From the NCBI GenBank assembly GCA_025642065.1, contig JAODUP010000443.1, positions 613,501 through 677,500 of the forward strand: a stretch of DNA of 64,000 bases, in the 5' to 3' direction. The stretch's first letter is position 1, and the number at the start of each line of letters is the position of its first letter. The stretch comes from Paralvinella palmiformis (taxonomy: Eukaryota > Annelida > Polychaeta > Terebellida > Alvinellidae). Of the stretch, positions 12,338-25,565 are shown piece after piece. The notes below the pieces were generated by a model. It made no database searches, was not told the origin of the DNA, and saw only the letters and a list, made by a program, of their open reading frames with translations. Made by a program: the position numbers and the translations under genes.

Positions 12338-15300
12338 TAAGATTATATCATATGTATCATTGTTTTGTACGAGTTTTCCATGTATGTTTCAAGGCACCAG
12401 AAAAGAATGTCTGCTTCTTTTGTTTGTTTATTGATGAACAGCAAATATGCTTTTATATGCATTTTTGTTGTGAATCGGCATAGAATTCTTTTGAAACTAG
12501 TGTAAGAAAGCTAGGATTTGAAATTATTTCCCTGAAAGATCAATGCATTGATTATTGCACTTAATTAATGTCTTCAATGAGTGGCGGGGGGGGGGATTCA
12601 ATTTCAAACATGTTTATAGTTTCAGCAGTTATAATTCTGTTGTCTATTTCAGAATGTGCTTTATATTTTATATTCGTGATGCACCTGTTTGACCCAACCT
12701 CGTGTGTGGCCTGTTACTATTAGTTTGATAGTATAAAGAAAAATGCAGTTGTACTCAAATATACTTCCTTAACGACAACAACACTCGCTGAGAATGACAT
12801 ACTTTCTGAAAATGTTTTGAAACAAATCCTTTGAAATTCCTCAGGTTTAAATTACATTTGTTTATGTAATAATATGTTACATCTATGGTTCTGATTGATA
12901 CTGGTGTGAACTATTTCAGGTTTGTAACTGAGTTAATAATTTTGTTTCAGTCATCAAAGAGTAAGCCTTGGTGGAAGGCTAATTTCTTTATATCTGAGCC
13001 GGTATTGTTTGGGACATGGGATGGTGTATTCACATCTTGTATGATAAACATCTTTGGCGTAGTGATCTTTCTAAGGACCGGATGGATGGTGGTAAGTATT
13101 ATTTACGTCCCAGTTTTTGTTGTCGTAAGGTGTGCGTTGTATCGGGTACAAATTAGTTTAGCCACATTGGATGCTGCTCGATTGTGTAATATTGGCTTTT
13201 AGGGACTATCTGAGTGGATTGGTATTACACCGATTTGCCTGCGTGTACCACCAGTCAGTCAGTGATTCTGTGACACAGCTATGGTTTAGAGAATCAAAAC
13301 ATACTGTTACATAATCTCCACCACTATTCGGGGTGTGAGACTGGCAAGATTATTGGCCATTCTAAGATGGTTAATGTTCTCTGCGTTTTAATTCACCACA
13401 AATGCATGATTTTAGAAGACTGTATGCGATGTTGGTTAATTATCAATTTACAAAGATTGGGTGTGGTTTTTATTCAATATTCTGCCTTTAACTCTGCCGG
13501 GAAAACTTTATTTATCCAGTTTTTGCATTGTGTTTTTCTTTTTGTTGTATAAAAATGCTTTCCCGCTCTTTTTGCGCGTTTTCACCACTTACCATTGTAT
13601 CGTTGCGATGTGGTTTATTTTTCAGGGTAACAGCGGTATCGGCTTGTCAATACTTATTATATTTATGACAATCAGCGTAGCTCTGATAGCGGCGTTGAGT
13701 TCTATTGGTGTCTGTGAGAGATGTAAGATGGAGAGTGGCGGAGTTTACTTCTTGTTGTCACATGTGCTTGGAGCTAGATTTGGGGCATCAATGGGAATAC
13801 TGTACTGCTTTGGACAGGTTAGTGTGTGTGTGTGTGCGTGCGGGTGTTTGGGTGTGTGCACATATAAATGTACATACACCTATATTATGTATTAAGGCCT
13901 TTTAATTAGGTTTGTCAAAACGTACCTTGTCTCATAACTATTACAGACATCATTTGGCTATGTTAAGCGACATTGTATTTGCTTAAAGCTATGTGTCGCA
14001 GCAAGTGGATTAATTTCTGTCATTGTATCTTTCATATAACAGAATGTTCGGGTGATTTATGTAGAGTGTAACGGCTTAAAAGAAAGGTCCAATTCTATTT
14101 CAGATTTGCAGAACTTATTTAAATTTGTTCACGTAAATACTAAATGAGGTGAAAAATATAAATATGATCGACCACATATTAATAACATCAGTTGAAACAA
14201 ATGGTGACTGAATTAAACTCATCTGTCGGCACCACCATTCTGAAGCTAGACACAGACAATGTACCTCTGACATGACTATTTCTATGACCCGGTTTTAATA
14301 ATGTAAACAACCATCAGCCATGCATAATTTTAGAACAAAAAGTTGTTTATGAATATTACAGTATTGCTGAGCCAGTCAATCACAGATGTCACAGAAATGG
14401 CTAAAGAATGCCATATATTGAAATTCCACACGAAGATTGTTTTGTACTCTTGCAGCGTGAAGCATCCACTGAGCTGTAAAATTTATGTAAATGAGTTCAT
14501 CACTGTGCCAGTTAGCAGTGATTAGTAGGTTGAGCCCAGGGTCAGGTAATATAATCAGGATACTTAAACCAGGGCATCTGTGACCTAATTCATTGTGAGC
14601 TCCGGTGGCCTAGCCGTTAAGCACCCGGCGCTTGGTGCCAACGGTCACAGGTTCGAACCCCATAAGAGGTCGAAACTTTTACAGGGATTAATTTCTCGGC
14701 TCACAACATCATGGGTGGATGACCACGTTAAATGGCGCTGCCGTATCCACTGAATTATTTGAAATAAAGGGGGACGTTAAATACCCCCTGAGGACGTAAA
14801 ACACTCTGGCAGTGACCACCCTCAGTGTATTTCGGCTCCACCTTTCCGCACTGCTCCCCTGTGAGTGGTGGGGGATGAGGTTCCTCAACCACTCCAACAT
14901 AGAGGCTGTGCTGGTTAAGCGACAACCTGGGGATTCTCCCCAAACAACAAAACAAACAAACCTAATTCATTTTGGATCGGAATGGGTACATGATCTGGGT
15001 GCATTTTGACATCTGAGTCTGTGACTTTCCCCCTACCACTGAACAATCTGAGATTTTAGAAAGCAATAATGGCTACCTTCCAGTAATTTGGAATATTTGG
15101 CTGTATCTGTAAATTGTCATGTGTAGTTAAAAATATTATTGCCAGATTTGGGTTACTTGTGTTAGTATTACACATTTAATTCATAACATCTGAGAGTGAA
15201 CTCTTCCTGTAATGATGATGATGGAGCAGCATGTGTGACAGCTTACTCAATACTGGTTTTTTTATATACCCACTGGTAGATTTCAGGTTAAGAGAATATA

Positions 15301-16983
15301 ATTTGACTTTAATATAATATAATATAGTGGAAAGCAGGGTTGGAAAAAATCAGAATGTTTTTAAATAAATTGAATAAATCAGATTTTTTTTCTATTCAAT
15401 TGGATTTTTTCGATCAAATTCATTTATTCTATTTTTCAACTTTCTCGACAATCTCATAAGAAATAATATGTAATTCTGAAAATAAATAAATATGTGGAAT
15501 ATCATAATATACCCAACAGGCTGAACATTTCATTCTTAGCATTTCTAAAGAATGAATGCAAAGCTGTTATGTAGAAATTTAAACTTTATTTAAACTTGAT
15601 TTTTTAATGTTGATTAAATCAACGATTTAATCAGTGATTTAATCAATTTGATTAAATCAACGCCAACCCTGGTGGAAAGTGATATAATTTATGGAATGTT
15701 CTGATTATCTGTACCTACCGGTAAGATATTAACTTTTTCAAGATTTTCTGCAATTAATCTGCTAAACATCCAAGAATATCATAGGGCTTACAGCAAAATT
15801 CAAACAAAGTTTTAACACTATCAATCCCTTCATCAACTATTTGGTCTAATCAGAGTACAAAAGATTTAGTTTTAGCTGAATTGCATATCCGACCTAACAC
15901 ATATTAATGCATAACTTTTCACCATCTGGCTATTGATATAGCAGTCACTACATTCCATCACATGCATCTCCAACTATAAAATAATTCTGATTACTTGTAT
16001 CTTAATTCAGAACTGTTATTTGTGATTTTTTACTTACAACTGTTATTTGTAGAGTAAATATTTCTATGTAAAAGTCTGTATGTTTCCAACATTATCATAG
16101 CAAATATCTAATGTAATTCTAGATGTGTGCCGGAATGTTATAGATCTAATGCAGAGAAGATCTATGCCAAAACTAAAATCTTATTGCATTAGCAGGGAAG
16201 TGTAGGCAATTGCAAGAGTTTAGCAAGGTGAATCAGAAGCTAGAACATTCTGTGATAATGGCATGCCAGGGTGTATTGTTTGTGGGTGGTTAAAAGATAA
16301 ACGGAAGCTGATTCATCTGATAGGATGAAAAGTAAGAAGGCAGAATTGTAAATGACCTTGAACTTGACATATCAATGTTCAAACGATTTGTGAAGGAGAG
16401 GTAGGCTGGTAGTCCCAGTATCGGCCCTGTTTTAGTAACCAGGCTCAGATGTTACGTGATGAACTTCACACAGATATCCCTATTAACTTTCTAATGTCAT
16501 TCTAATGTTGGCCGAATCAACTGACAAGTTTATCCCATCCTCACGATGTGCATCAATGATAATAAGTTAGTGGCAGACGAGAACTGGGTCACAGACTATA
16601 TGACAACAATAAACATCCATTTATTGACTAATATATTTGCTGACATTGATGGTATTTACAATTGATGAATAAATGTGAAGTGACATTTCATTATCCAATA
16701 TAGCACTACCAGTGTCGGCTGTATGGCTACAGTTCGTCGTTCTGATTGAATCAAAACAATTATGTTGTGCTATCTACACGAAAATACAAAAATGTGTTGA
16801 TCGATTTTTCTAAATTATTTGTTGTTGTGCTTTTTCTGCTTTATAACTTTATAAGAGAACATGTCCTAGTATTGCGTCTCCATTACTAATGTCCATAGAC
16901 CCATCATATTAAAATAACCACTGCTGTCTGTGGATTACTTATAACATAGTTCATAACCTATGTACTCCAATTACTGGATTATA

Positions 16984-17021
<38 letters not shown>

Positions 17022-18032
17022 ACACACACACACACATAATTTAATTTAGTATAGAATTTAATATATAATTTTTAGGGCAGTGCAAGTGCTGCCTTTAGTT
17101 TAATCAGAAATTTTAGGGCAACAAGGGAAGTTGGAGGGGCACCACATCTAGCATCTCCTTCAAAGCAGCGGCACCAAGACATCTTAATTTTCATCAAGTT
17201 TTCATGGAACCAATTGATAATTTTGCTACTGAAGGACTTTGACTATTGATTATTGGAAAAGTTTAATCGTCACTGATTGCAACTCTGATTATGAGGGGGG
17301 ATTCCAAAATAAAACACACCTGACACACCCATCAGATAGACCAATCGTATTGATTTGTGATAATTTTGCCATGACTCGAGATGAGAACCATCTTTTTTGC
17401 ATCGGTAATTCAGTAATGAATAATCCACACAAATGCTAAACATTATGGAGTGATAGCATGATTAAAACATCGTGTAGATAAAGAAATGTCATAGTCTATT
17501 AGTATCAACATGAAATGGGGTTAATATTCTGCAAGAGTCAGCCTTGGGAAGTGTATTATTCCAATGGATTTGATCAACAGTCGCATGATACAATGAATGA
17601 GATTCATTAAGATTTTGTATATAGCGATTGTGTGGGCAGTGTGCCAAGTCATTTCGGCTGACGCAGCTCCAGAATTATATTCTGACCAACAACAAAAACA
17701 AACTATGTTTATTTGAATCACTGGTACGTGGAGTGGAGAGAATTGTTCTGTTGACGGAAGTCATATATTACAGTGAAACATTAAACAAAACACCATGAAA
17801 TATGGGTGTTTTTTATTCTACGTGGTCAGTCAATCAGTGGGATTTATGGGAAGGGCATGGAGGCAAACCAGATGGGGCAGCGACAAGGTTTCATTACTGT
17901 GAACATCGTCCAAATTTTGAGGCACCAAGGCAAGTAAGCAGGGCAACAATGGCATATATATTAAACACACATTGTATTGACTATTGTTTCAGACTGTAGC
18001 ATGCTCCCTGTATGTTGTGGGATTTGGTGAAT

Positions 18033-18074
<42 letters not shown>

Positions 18075-18134
18075 CACACATTGTATTGTTTCAGGCTGTA
18101 GCTTGCTCCCTGTATGTTGTGGGATTTGGTGAAT

Positions 18135-18194
<60 letters not shown>

Positions 18195-19722
18195 CACACA
18201 TTGTATTGTTTCAGGCTGTAGCTTGCTCCCTGTATGTTGTGGGATTTGGTGAATCCATTGCTGCTCTCTTTAACCAGGATAATATTTGGATTGCTCGTGG
18301 CATTGCTTGTGGAGTGTTAATTCTGCTCCTTGGTTAGTATCTGACTGAAAAGATTTCTGCTTATTACCTACTGAATATACGATGTACTTCTATTACTAGA
18401 TATCATGTATTGATCATTATTTTAGATATAACGTATTAATTGTTTGTTTTCAGGAATCAACGTAGCTGGTGTGAAGTGGGTAATAAGATTACAGCTAATT
18501 CTTCTCACTGTATTGTTCATTGCCATGTTGGATTTTCTCGTTGGATCGTTTGTACACACAGATATAGGTACCTGATGGTTTGTCATACATTTAGTACTGT
18601 TTGCTAAATACACTAGTCAAGTGTAATTTGGCTTTGTAAGTGTGTTTAAGGTGGATATTTAAACACAGATACACACACACACAATTTTATTCATATTATA
18701 CGTATAGTCCTATTATTATTATATGGGTTGGTGTAGGAACATGAAAATAGGAAGAGTTTAGATGTATACATACATAGCTATGTTTTTTTACAATTATAGA
18801 CAGACACAAATTCTAAACTCTGTTAATATCTAGAATACTACCAAATGATCTGTCATACAGTAGGACCGGTCCTACAGGCTCAGTTTTGTATTAACCTATA
18901 TTTATTTAATTCTATTTTCAGGCAGTGGATTCGTTGGTTATCATAGTATAGTTTTAGCCAATAACACGGGACCTGGCTATCTTCCTGATCAAGGTTTCTT
19001 CACTGTTTTTGGGGTGTTCTTCCCGACTGCGACTGGCGTCTTTGCTGGAATAAACATGAGTGGCGATCTGAAGAACCCACGCGTTAACATACCTGTCGGC
19101 ACACTGTCCGCTGTGGGTGTCAGGTAAATGATGTATTTTATTTCATCGTGATCGCGTACTGATATTGAAACGTTCTGCTGAAAGAATGTTCAGGTTAATA
19201 TGAGGCATTCCTATGAATGTTCGTCTTCATTTTAAGAAAAGCAGGTTTACCATGTTTTGTAAAAAATCAGAGTATTGCCTAAGATCTCTCATGCCAAACT
19301 TTCTTCATTGATTTACTCTAAGCATCAGTTGGAGAGAATTGAAGCTTGTTCATTCTGCATATTGGCTGATTTTCCCAGTTGAAAGATAGTTTGTTAGACT
19401 GTAATGAGCTTATTGACTTTTTAGTCACGAACTATTAAGGCACACCTATGGTGATTGGTAATTACAAAAGTAAACGCAGACTTCTGTAAATATTTAGTTG
19501 TTGATTTATTCAGTGTTCAGTATAAATTGTGCAATGTATGGTAACATTTATTGCACAGCTGGGAAGATTTAAGTAATTTGTGGCAAATCATATAATTTCC
19601 ACATATTAACTGGCAACATATCCCAACATCCTAGAAAACATTACACTCTATGTATTTGTATGTGCTTAAGTGTGCGCAAACACACACACACACACACATG
19701 CATGCATGCACCCATGCACACA

Positions 19723-19757
<35 letters not shown>

Positions 19758-22700
19758 TATATTAACAATATATATAATTGTATATAGTTTTAAGAATGTC
19801 CTTCTTTGAATATATCTATAATTGTATGATTTGCTAGTTTATGTACACAATATTTGTAAATTAGCAAATTGCTTTAACTCTGCCTGCCAAATACCAAAAT
19901 TTCTCTTTTCATCTTGTTCAGCAGTCTTTTAAATTCAGTTAACTCTTAATATTGCTGTGAATAATATAGTTGCTAGCTTGTGCTTAATTAGAATTGGCCT
20001 TAACACGTGTTCTGTAGATCAGTTAACCATAATGCGTGAGTATTTCTGAAATCTTCAGATAAAAAACTTTTTATACTAATATATTGGCTGATGAAGATGG
20101 CCATTAACCTTTGTGCTATGCGTGCAAGTAGTGAGGATAATGTTAGTGACATATCTAATTTAACACATTCTAACCACAATATTTCAGCACACTCCTGTAC
20201 TTGCTGTTTGCCCTCGTGTTAGGTTCAACGTGTCTCAGGGAATCCCTACAGACAGACTACATGATTGCCGAGAAGGTAAACTACTAATAAGTGCTAACTG
20301 TTGATGCGCTACACCTTAAACTAGTTGTTAAAAGAAATTGATTATTTAAAGTGAATTTCATATGCTCTGCAATAAACATCTCGGGGAATATGGTGTTGTA
20401 TATCATGACACTCGCATGCCAGTACCAACTTTTTAATCATCCTTTACTTGTTATATATACATTTGCCTCTTAAATAATGAATCCTCGATTAAGCAGAATT
20501 CTAATTACTCAATGAAGTAGTTCAGAATAGTTACTAGTACTGTAACTGGTATTAAAGCGGCCACCTACTAAATGTCTAGTCCATTTGAAACAAAGAGATA
20601 TTTCTGCAATTTTCAAATCAAACAAACGACACACATAAACAAAGTGACTATAAAAACATTCACAACACTTGATAGAGTTGTTTATTGTGAAGTAACCTAC
20701 ATATTAGATTGATTATCCAAATTTCTGATAAGCTAACAACTATACACACCTGTCTCGCTCCTACCCCCGCCAGCCCCAATATCCCTGCTAATTCGGATTT
20801 GACCATACTACATCATTACCCATCAGTTATATGTAATTAATCCAGCAACTACTGTTTGTAATTTTTTTTAGTTTATACATACCTGTAATTAAGAATATAA
20901 TTATTCATTCCATTTCTGGAGAGTCTGGATAAATAGTTTGGGAATCAGAGAAGCTTTCTTAAAAATACCATATTTCCCTTGAAATAGATTATACAATATG
21001 TTTGTTTACCTTAGTTTTATCATAATACAAATTTAAAGGGGGCTTCTTGGGCATTTGGCAAACATAACTAAGGGCTTAGTATACTATAAAATTAACTTTA
21101 AAGAGTAAACATCATAGTCCCAATCATAGTCTGAACTAATGTCATTCACCACCATTTAAGACTCTTTTATCAGAATATTTTAAACTGCCTCTTTGGGCAC
21201 ATGGGTAGCATGCAAGACTATTTCCCTATGGCTATGGTCATTCTGTGCAGGAGGTCGCGGTTCGCACCTCGGCTGTGGCACTATAGTAGGAGGAGTTTTT
21301 CATCCAGCCAGGTAACTGGCAAGGTTTTCTCCACTGAACGTGTCATATATTATTCTAAATTTATTTAGAATTAGTTTCTGTGAGGAAGCTGTAAATTACA
21401 GACTGTATATGTCTCCCTCATTTGTGGTTGCCAGCCATGTTAAAAACTGCGGCTATTATTATTCTTATTATTATAACACACAGACAGACAGACAGACAGA
21501 CAGACAACACACACACACACACACACACGTTCACTTTTATTTATATAAATTATAATAGATTTTCTTCTATGTGAGTATATTTTATTTAATCATGCTTCCC
21601 ACCCAGCACATCACCTAGACCTGATATTGTGTCTGTGGTGAGGATAACTCTATTCGCTTTGTAGAATGTACAGTCATACTCCTACTGGAGCTGCGATATT
21701 TCGGCGTGTTAGTGAAAATGTTTTGATCCCAGATTAAGGTTCAGTTTTCTGTGTAGTGGTAAACATAGTTTACTATATTTGATGTTACTCTACCCTAAAC
21801 CGTTAATGTATTTGATATTTGTCTAACATTTTGGCTTACCATTGTTTGCCCTGTATGAGGATCTCTATTTGTGTTTCACTAACAGTTGGCTTCTACTGTT
21901 TAACCATTAACTGATTTTCAGTTTGATTTATGCACTAAGTAAATGACTCTTATGTCCTTTAACCGAAACAGGGGCCCCTCTGTGGTCTAGTTGGTAGCGT
22001 GTTGGACCGCAGATCACTACCACCCGTGTTCGATTCTCGGCATGGGTATATCTGAAGGTTGTTTCGTCTTTGACTTCTCATCATTACCTTTGGAGGTCGC
22101 TCGGTCCATTTAGCCTACTGTGTGCACAAACGTGGCCGTAAAACATCAATCATCATCATCATCATTATTATCATCATCTTTAGTGAAAACAAAGATTACA
22201 TCATATAGATCATTGACATATCTTACATGAAATATTCTACAATAATATACAGAAGTCTAATGCTCTTTAGGTTACGATTCAAATATCTTTGTTTGTGGGA
22301 TGTTTCTCTGGGAATTACCCCATTACTATATGTCCAAGCTATAGCTAGCACAATGTCTAAAGAAAGTGCTTACTCACTCACTCACTCACTCATTTGCTCA
22401 CTCACTCATTCACTCGAAATTAATGTAACTACACATATTTACAAATAAACCAAGAATTCACAATAGATAAATAGACACCATGTTGGGTAGCCACAGCATA
22501 AATGTGTACCAGGTAACTGATGATGTTTGTTTGAGTTATTCTTACATGTATATACAAATTATCCTTTAAAATAGATGTTTGTAGTAGCTTTTTAGATTAA
22601 CAAGATGGCTAAAGTAGCTCAAATGAGAAGGCGTCAAAATCATTTTTTTTGTAAAAATTAAACCACCTGCACCTTGGATTAAACAGTGCCATTTCTGGAA

Positions 22701-24016
22701 GAAACTCATGACTAAACTAAATCTGACTTTTATAGGACCATGATCTCCAACAACTCTGACAATCCTTGTCAACTCTGGAATATAATAAGGACTCTCCATA
22801 TTAAGGCTGCTGTTTCTCTGTCTTAGTGATATCTCTGGCTGGATGACAAACAATAGACTTAGTTAGTCTCAATGCAGACAAAACAGATTTCATTATTATA
22901 GGTGCATCCATACAATGCAGCAAACTTACTTGTTTTTTTCTTCTACACCCGACCTTAATCATAGCATCACACCATCAGACACTGTACGTAATCTTTTGAT
23001 AGTAATTTTAATTTCAGAATTTTTTTATGACATGTTGCTGCTGCTTCTACCATATTCGTAACTGTCATCGTATTCGTCGCTATATTTCTCTTTCAGTCGC
23101 CAAAACCATTGCTACAGCACTCATTACTAGTAGACTTGATTACTGCAACTCTCTTTTTTATAACATTGCATCCTAGGATATTACAAAAGTTCATTGTATT
23201 CAGAACTGCTCAGCTAGGGTTGTCACACGGTCTCCTCGGTTTTCCCATTCTGTCCCACTTCTGAAATCTCTTCACTGGCTCCCTTTTCAATCTCTCATCA
23301 TTTTCAAACACTGTACCATTGCCTATCAAATCATTTCTACCAAAGAACCTTCATATCTATTTTCCATGCTTTCTTTACCACCCAAGCCCAGAGAGCTCCA
23401 TTTATCTGGTTTTCACTTGTTGTCTTTTCCCAGAGTTAAACATCATGCAGGGACTCGTGCTTTTTCAGTTGCTGTCCCTACTATTTGGAACTAACTCTCT
23501 GAATATGTTAAGTCACCAAATAGAATAGTTTCTTCCCATCGCCATTTGAAATCTCACCTTTTCAAACTCCCACATTTTCATTGCATCCAGTGATTTGTCG
23601 ACATACTTTGCATTGTACCCCGACTTAACCCCTATAATAGGTGCTCCACCGAGTTCGATTCTTTTAAAGGATATTGGCACTATTGAAGTTTATTATCATT
23701 ATTATTATTATTATTATTATTATATAGTGTTTAGGAAATATATGATAATATATCATCGTCATAGAGAGGTTCTGGTGAGTATTGATGATTGTTATTATCT
23801 ATTCCAGGTGTCAGTGGTCGGTGTATTGTTTTTGGCTGGTCTATATATATCATCAATATCTAGCTGTATGGGTGGACTGTATGGCTCACCACGTATACTG
23901 CAATGTATAGCTAATGAGAATGTCATACCAATTATAAAAGTACTTGGAAAAGGAGTAAGTAGAATAAGATGTGTTATGTCTGTGATGTGCGTGTGTGTAC
24001 AGTGTGTGTGTACAGT

Positions 24017-24055
<39 letters not shown>

Positions 24056-24808
24056 ACAGAGAGATAGAGAGACAGAGAGACAGAGAGAGAATTCCTAACT
24101 ATCTGTTTTTTCCATGTGCTGTTGAACTCGTTTATGACTGATTGGTGGAGTTTGACTCACATTTTTATAATTGACTAAAACTCGGCAGGCATTAATTAAT
24201 CCTGAGATGTAAACATTGGGTTGTGTTTAGCTTATTTACAAAGTCGAAAGACTCACCACCGATTTTTTTATACTGACATGTGGTATGCTTGTTTACAGCG
24301 TGGTCCCAACAAAGTCCCTGTCTTTGCCCTGATCGTCGTCACTGTTATTGCCTTGTTGTTCATCTTCATTGGCAACGTCAACACCCTCGGCCCTATTGTC
24401 ACCATGCCGTTCATGCTGACCTACGCCGCTGTCTGTTATTGCTATTTCTCACTGGCGATGAGTTTTGATCGGCGCATGCTACGCGAACAGCGTCTGCTGC
24501 AGGCTTCGTATGGCAATGCTCAATCCACGTCACCAAACAGCGTGGCGAGTCCCACGGAGGCAAATGGCGCACCGCCGAGCCATGGTTATGGTGCCATCGA
24601 TAAGAAGAGTGGTGACTTGGATAGCCTGTTTCCGGAGCGGAACCAGCACCAGCAACACACGCCGAAGGATGACCTAGACAGTCCAACGTTTTACTCGGAA
24701 AATGTTGATAAGGAACTAGGCGTCACTAAATCAGATACTACCAGCATGGCTTCGGAGGGTGATGATACCTCAGAATTACTTAATAAAGAAGGTGTGTGCA
24801 TATGCGTG

Positions 24809-24853
<45 letters not shown>

Positions 24854-25530
24854 CCCAAAGTATTTTTATTCTGCTTAAAGCAAAATATTAAATATTATAA
24901 AAAAAGTAAAAATTATTAGATAACGGAAATGGCATCCGGTGACTTATGTTACTAACTTTTGATATTTATGATCATGACAACTATAGAGAATGGTGACAGT
25001 CAGTTATACCCATCAACTATATTCCACACAGTAACACGCATGCATTTTATGTTTTCAGGTGGACAGACTACTCCTAAGTATACAGAAATTTCAAGTCAAC
25101 CACACTCATTTTACTCGGTGTTCTGTAATAAATGGCTGTCACTGTTAGGGGTTAGTTTTTTTTAGACTCATGTTACATTGGATGATCTTTGGTGTTGTTT
25201 AGTTGTCAGTAATGTGTTTTTAACTGATGTGGATGTACAAATTTTGTACGTTTTCAATGCTTAGTTTCAGTTTTTATTTATTAATCGACTAATTTGTTGC
25301 TCAATTGTCTCTTTCCTTGATCATAACTAATTTTTCTGCAAATTTTGTTTAGCTTAGAAATTAAACTTTTATTTGGGTGATTGGAGTCGCTCATATTTTT
25401 TATGCTAACTGTATGTATTAAATGCTGAATATTTTCAAATCTAAATACCACATCAGATTATGGGTTGATTTTGCCATGTTTGTCACTGATGGTCTGCTTT
25501 TAAATCCTCAAATAAAGATTATAAATAAAC

Positions 25531-25565
<35 letters not shown>

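Larger units (their letters stand above)
9003..12950. other. SLC12A8 intron 1
   Basis: A 3.9-kb intron carrying a family-B SINE (9745-10075), a family-A SINE (11666-11854) and a family-A 3' fragment (12262-12335). The rest is AT-rich, without recognisable content. Confidence 0.7.
13818..18214. other. SLC12A8 intron 3
   Basis: A 4.4-kb intron with a family-C SINE (14595-14959), a hAT MITE (15335-15671), a (CA)n tract (16985-17035) and, at its 3' end, two extra copies of its own splice acceptor plus exon start (17955-18190). Nothing else is recognised. Confidence 0.7.
20276..23807. other. SLC12A8 intron 7
   Basis: A 3.5-kb intron containing a family-D SINE, a (CAGA)n(CA)n tract (21478-21530), a family-A SINE and a CR1/L2-like LINE 3' fragment ending within about 80 bp of the exon-8 acceptor. 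Confidence 0.7.

Noticed and set aside
24792..24919. C-terminal extension of the SLC12A8 exon-9 frame into the intron
   Set aside because: It consists of a (TG)n repeat; splicing to 25059 restores the family sequence.
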